DNA from: Acidobacteriota bacterium
GTDB taxonomy: Bacteria; Acidobacteriota; Terriglobia; Terriglobales; Acidobacteriaceae
DNA: 5,714 nt
Assembly: GCA_003225655.1 (NCBI GenBank)
Contig: QIAW01000381.1
Coordinates: 11,032 to 16,745, forward strand
Direction of reading: 5' to 3'
The notes under the pieces were generated by a model. That model did not search any database. It saw only the letters and a list, made by a program, of their open reading frames with translations, and was not told where the DNA came from. A program made the translations under genes and the position numbers. This document shows, piece after piece, positions 5,021 to 5,714 of the stretch (the stretch's first letter is position 1; the number at the start of each line of letters is the position of its first letter).

Positions 5021-5714
5021 ATGCCGGAAGAACGACCCGACCCCAGACTCTCCAAACCAGCGGTTGCGCGCTTCGGAGTCTATGAAGTCAACCTGCGCAC
5101 CGGAGAGCTGCGCCAGCACGGCAACCGCATGCGGCTGCAAGAGCAGCCCTTCCAGGTGTTAGCCATGCTGCTGGAGAAGCCAGGAGAGCTAGTGACGCGC
5201 GAGGAGCTGCGGCAGAAGCTGTGGCCGGCAGACACCTTCGTTGACTTCGATCACAGCCTGAACACAGCCATCAACAAGTTGCGGGAAACGTTGGGCGATT
5301 CCTCCAGCGCGCCCCGTTTTATCGAGACGCTTCCCCGGCGCGGCTATCGTTTCATCGCTGCAGTGACGGCGGAGGAGCCCGCGATTGCGGCGAACCAGAA
5401 CCAACCCTCCAATAACCAGGACTCAAATCACGGAGGGCTGCAGGCCTCCCCATTGGCTACGGTGCCGGAAACATCAAGACAAACGGCAACGCAGAAAAAC
5501 GAAGCAACTCAAAACACCACCGTGGTCAATACTGCAGCCGGCATAAAGAGGGGCGAGACAATCCCGGACGCGCACGAGCTGCCCCGTCCGCATCGCAATG
5601 TGCCGCGGTTTTTGTTCCTGCTTATTCAGGTGATGTACCTGTGTTTTTATATTCCGGCGCTGGCGGGGGTGCACCTGATTGACGACATCGTCAATTCGCT
5701 CTTTGGCCGCGGAG
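5021..5714 (+). CDS. Winged-helix (OmpR/CadC-type) regulator with membrane segment, 3' end cut
   Basis: 231 codons are in view, open to the window edge. Residues about 17-115 form a Trans_reg_C winged-helix domain: RFGVYEVNLRTGEL, then PFQVLAMLLEKPGELVTREELRQ (about 43-65), LWP, DFDHSLNTAINKLRETLGD (75-93; recognition helix) and the wing PRFIETLPRRGYRFIA (98-113). There is no phosphoacceptor domain in front. A polar linker rich in Q, N, T and S (about 118-195) leads to a hydrophobic segment (about 197-217, FLFLLIQVMYLCFYIP) ending in a short amphipathic stretch. This is the one-component CadC-like layout: cytoplasmic DNA-binding domain tethered to the membrane. The sensor part lies beyond the window. 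The ATG at 5021 is the natural start just before the domain; no ribosome binding site is evident. Its target and signal are unknown. It diverges from mraZ, but a role in division is not shown. Confidence 0.88.
   Translation, partial: MPEERPDPRLSKPAVARFGVYEVNLRTGELRQHGNRMRLQEQPFQVLAMLLEKPGELVTREELRQKLWPADTFVDFDHSLNTAINKLRETLGDSSSAPRFIETLPRRGYRFIAAVTAEEPAIAANQNQPSNNQDSNHGGLQASPLATVPETSRQTATQKNEATQNTTVVNTAAGIKRGETIPDAHELPRPHRNVPRFLFLLIQVMYLCFYIPALAGVHLIDDIVNSLFGRG

Noticed and set aside
4776..5162. 128-codon plus-strand open frame before the winged-helix gene
   Set aside because: Its translation is that of the double-hairpin repeat and the CTTTGTGGTTAAA repeats, then runs out of frame into the winged-helix domain.

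Overview
The window carries the start of a bacterial division and cell wall (dcw) cluster, read on the minus strand from about 4.7 kb down to position 1. The order is mraZ, rsmH (mraW), a 57-residue small ORF, ftsL, and ftsI, whose 3' end is cut by the window edge. Diverging from it on the plus strand is the 5' part of a winged-helix regulator with a membrane segment. The moderately high GC content, this type of OmpR/CadC-like DNA-binding domain fused to membrane segments, and intergenic regions full of small palindromes all suggest an Acidobacteriota genome of the Koribacter/Terriglobia kind. That assignment is an inference from style, not from a marker gene.

Layout: 1-1871 ftsI (minus, partial); 1872-2144 a palindrome-rich gap; 2145-2648 ftsL; 2648-2821 small ORF, sharing one base with ftsL; 2822-3048 a second palindrome-rich gap; 3049-3999 rsmH (GTG start sharing one base with the mraZ stop); 3999-4436 mraZ; 4437-5020 the divergent control region; 5021-5714 winged-helix/membrane protein (plus, partial).

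How it works together: MraZ is the DNA-binding regulator of dcw operons. RsmH methylates 16S rRNA. FtsL (with FtsB and FtsQ) and FtsI (septal transpeptidase) belong to the divisome. Upstream of mraZ are three GTGG(T/A) boxes at exact 10-bp spacing, directly behind a good sigma-70-type promoter (TTGACA, 16 bp, TAGGAT), and a second pair of boxes 31 bp further on. This matches the known architecture of MraZ operators, so the operon is probably autoregulated.

The most unusual features are that operator array, three copies of a GACGTAGC/GCTACGTC palindrome sitting between genes of an operon that is usually tightly packed, a 16-bp hairpin after ftsL whose imperfect pairs are all G-U wobbles in the operon-sense RNA, and an SxD in place of the usual SxN active-site motif of FtsI. 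I see no mobile element with a transposase, no CRISPR array and no RNA gene. Apart from the regulatory and repeat structures, this is an ordinary core region.
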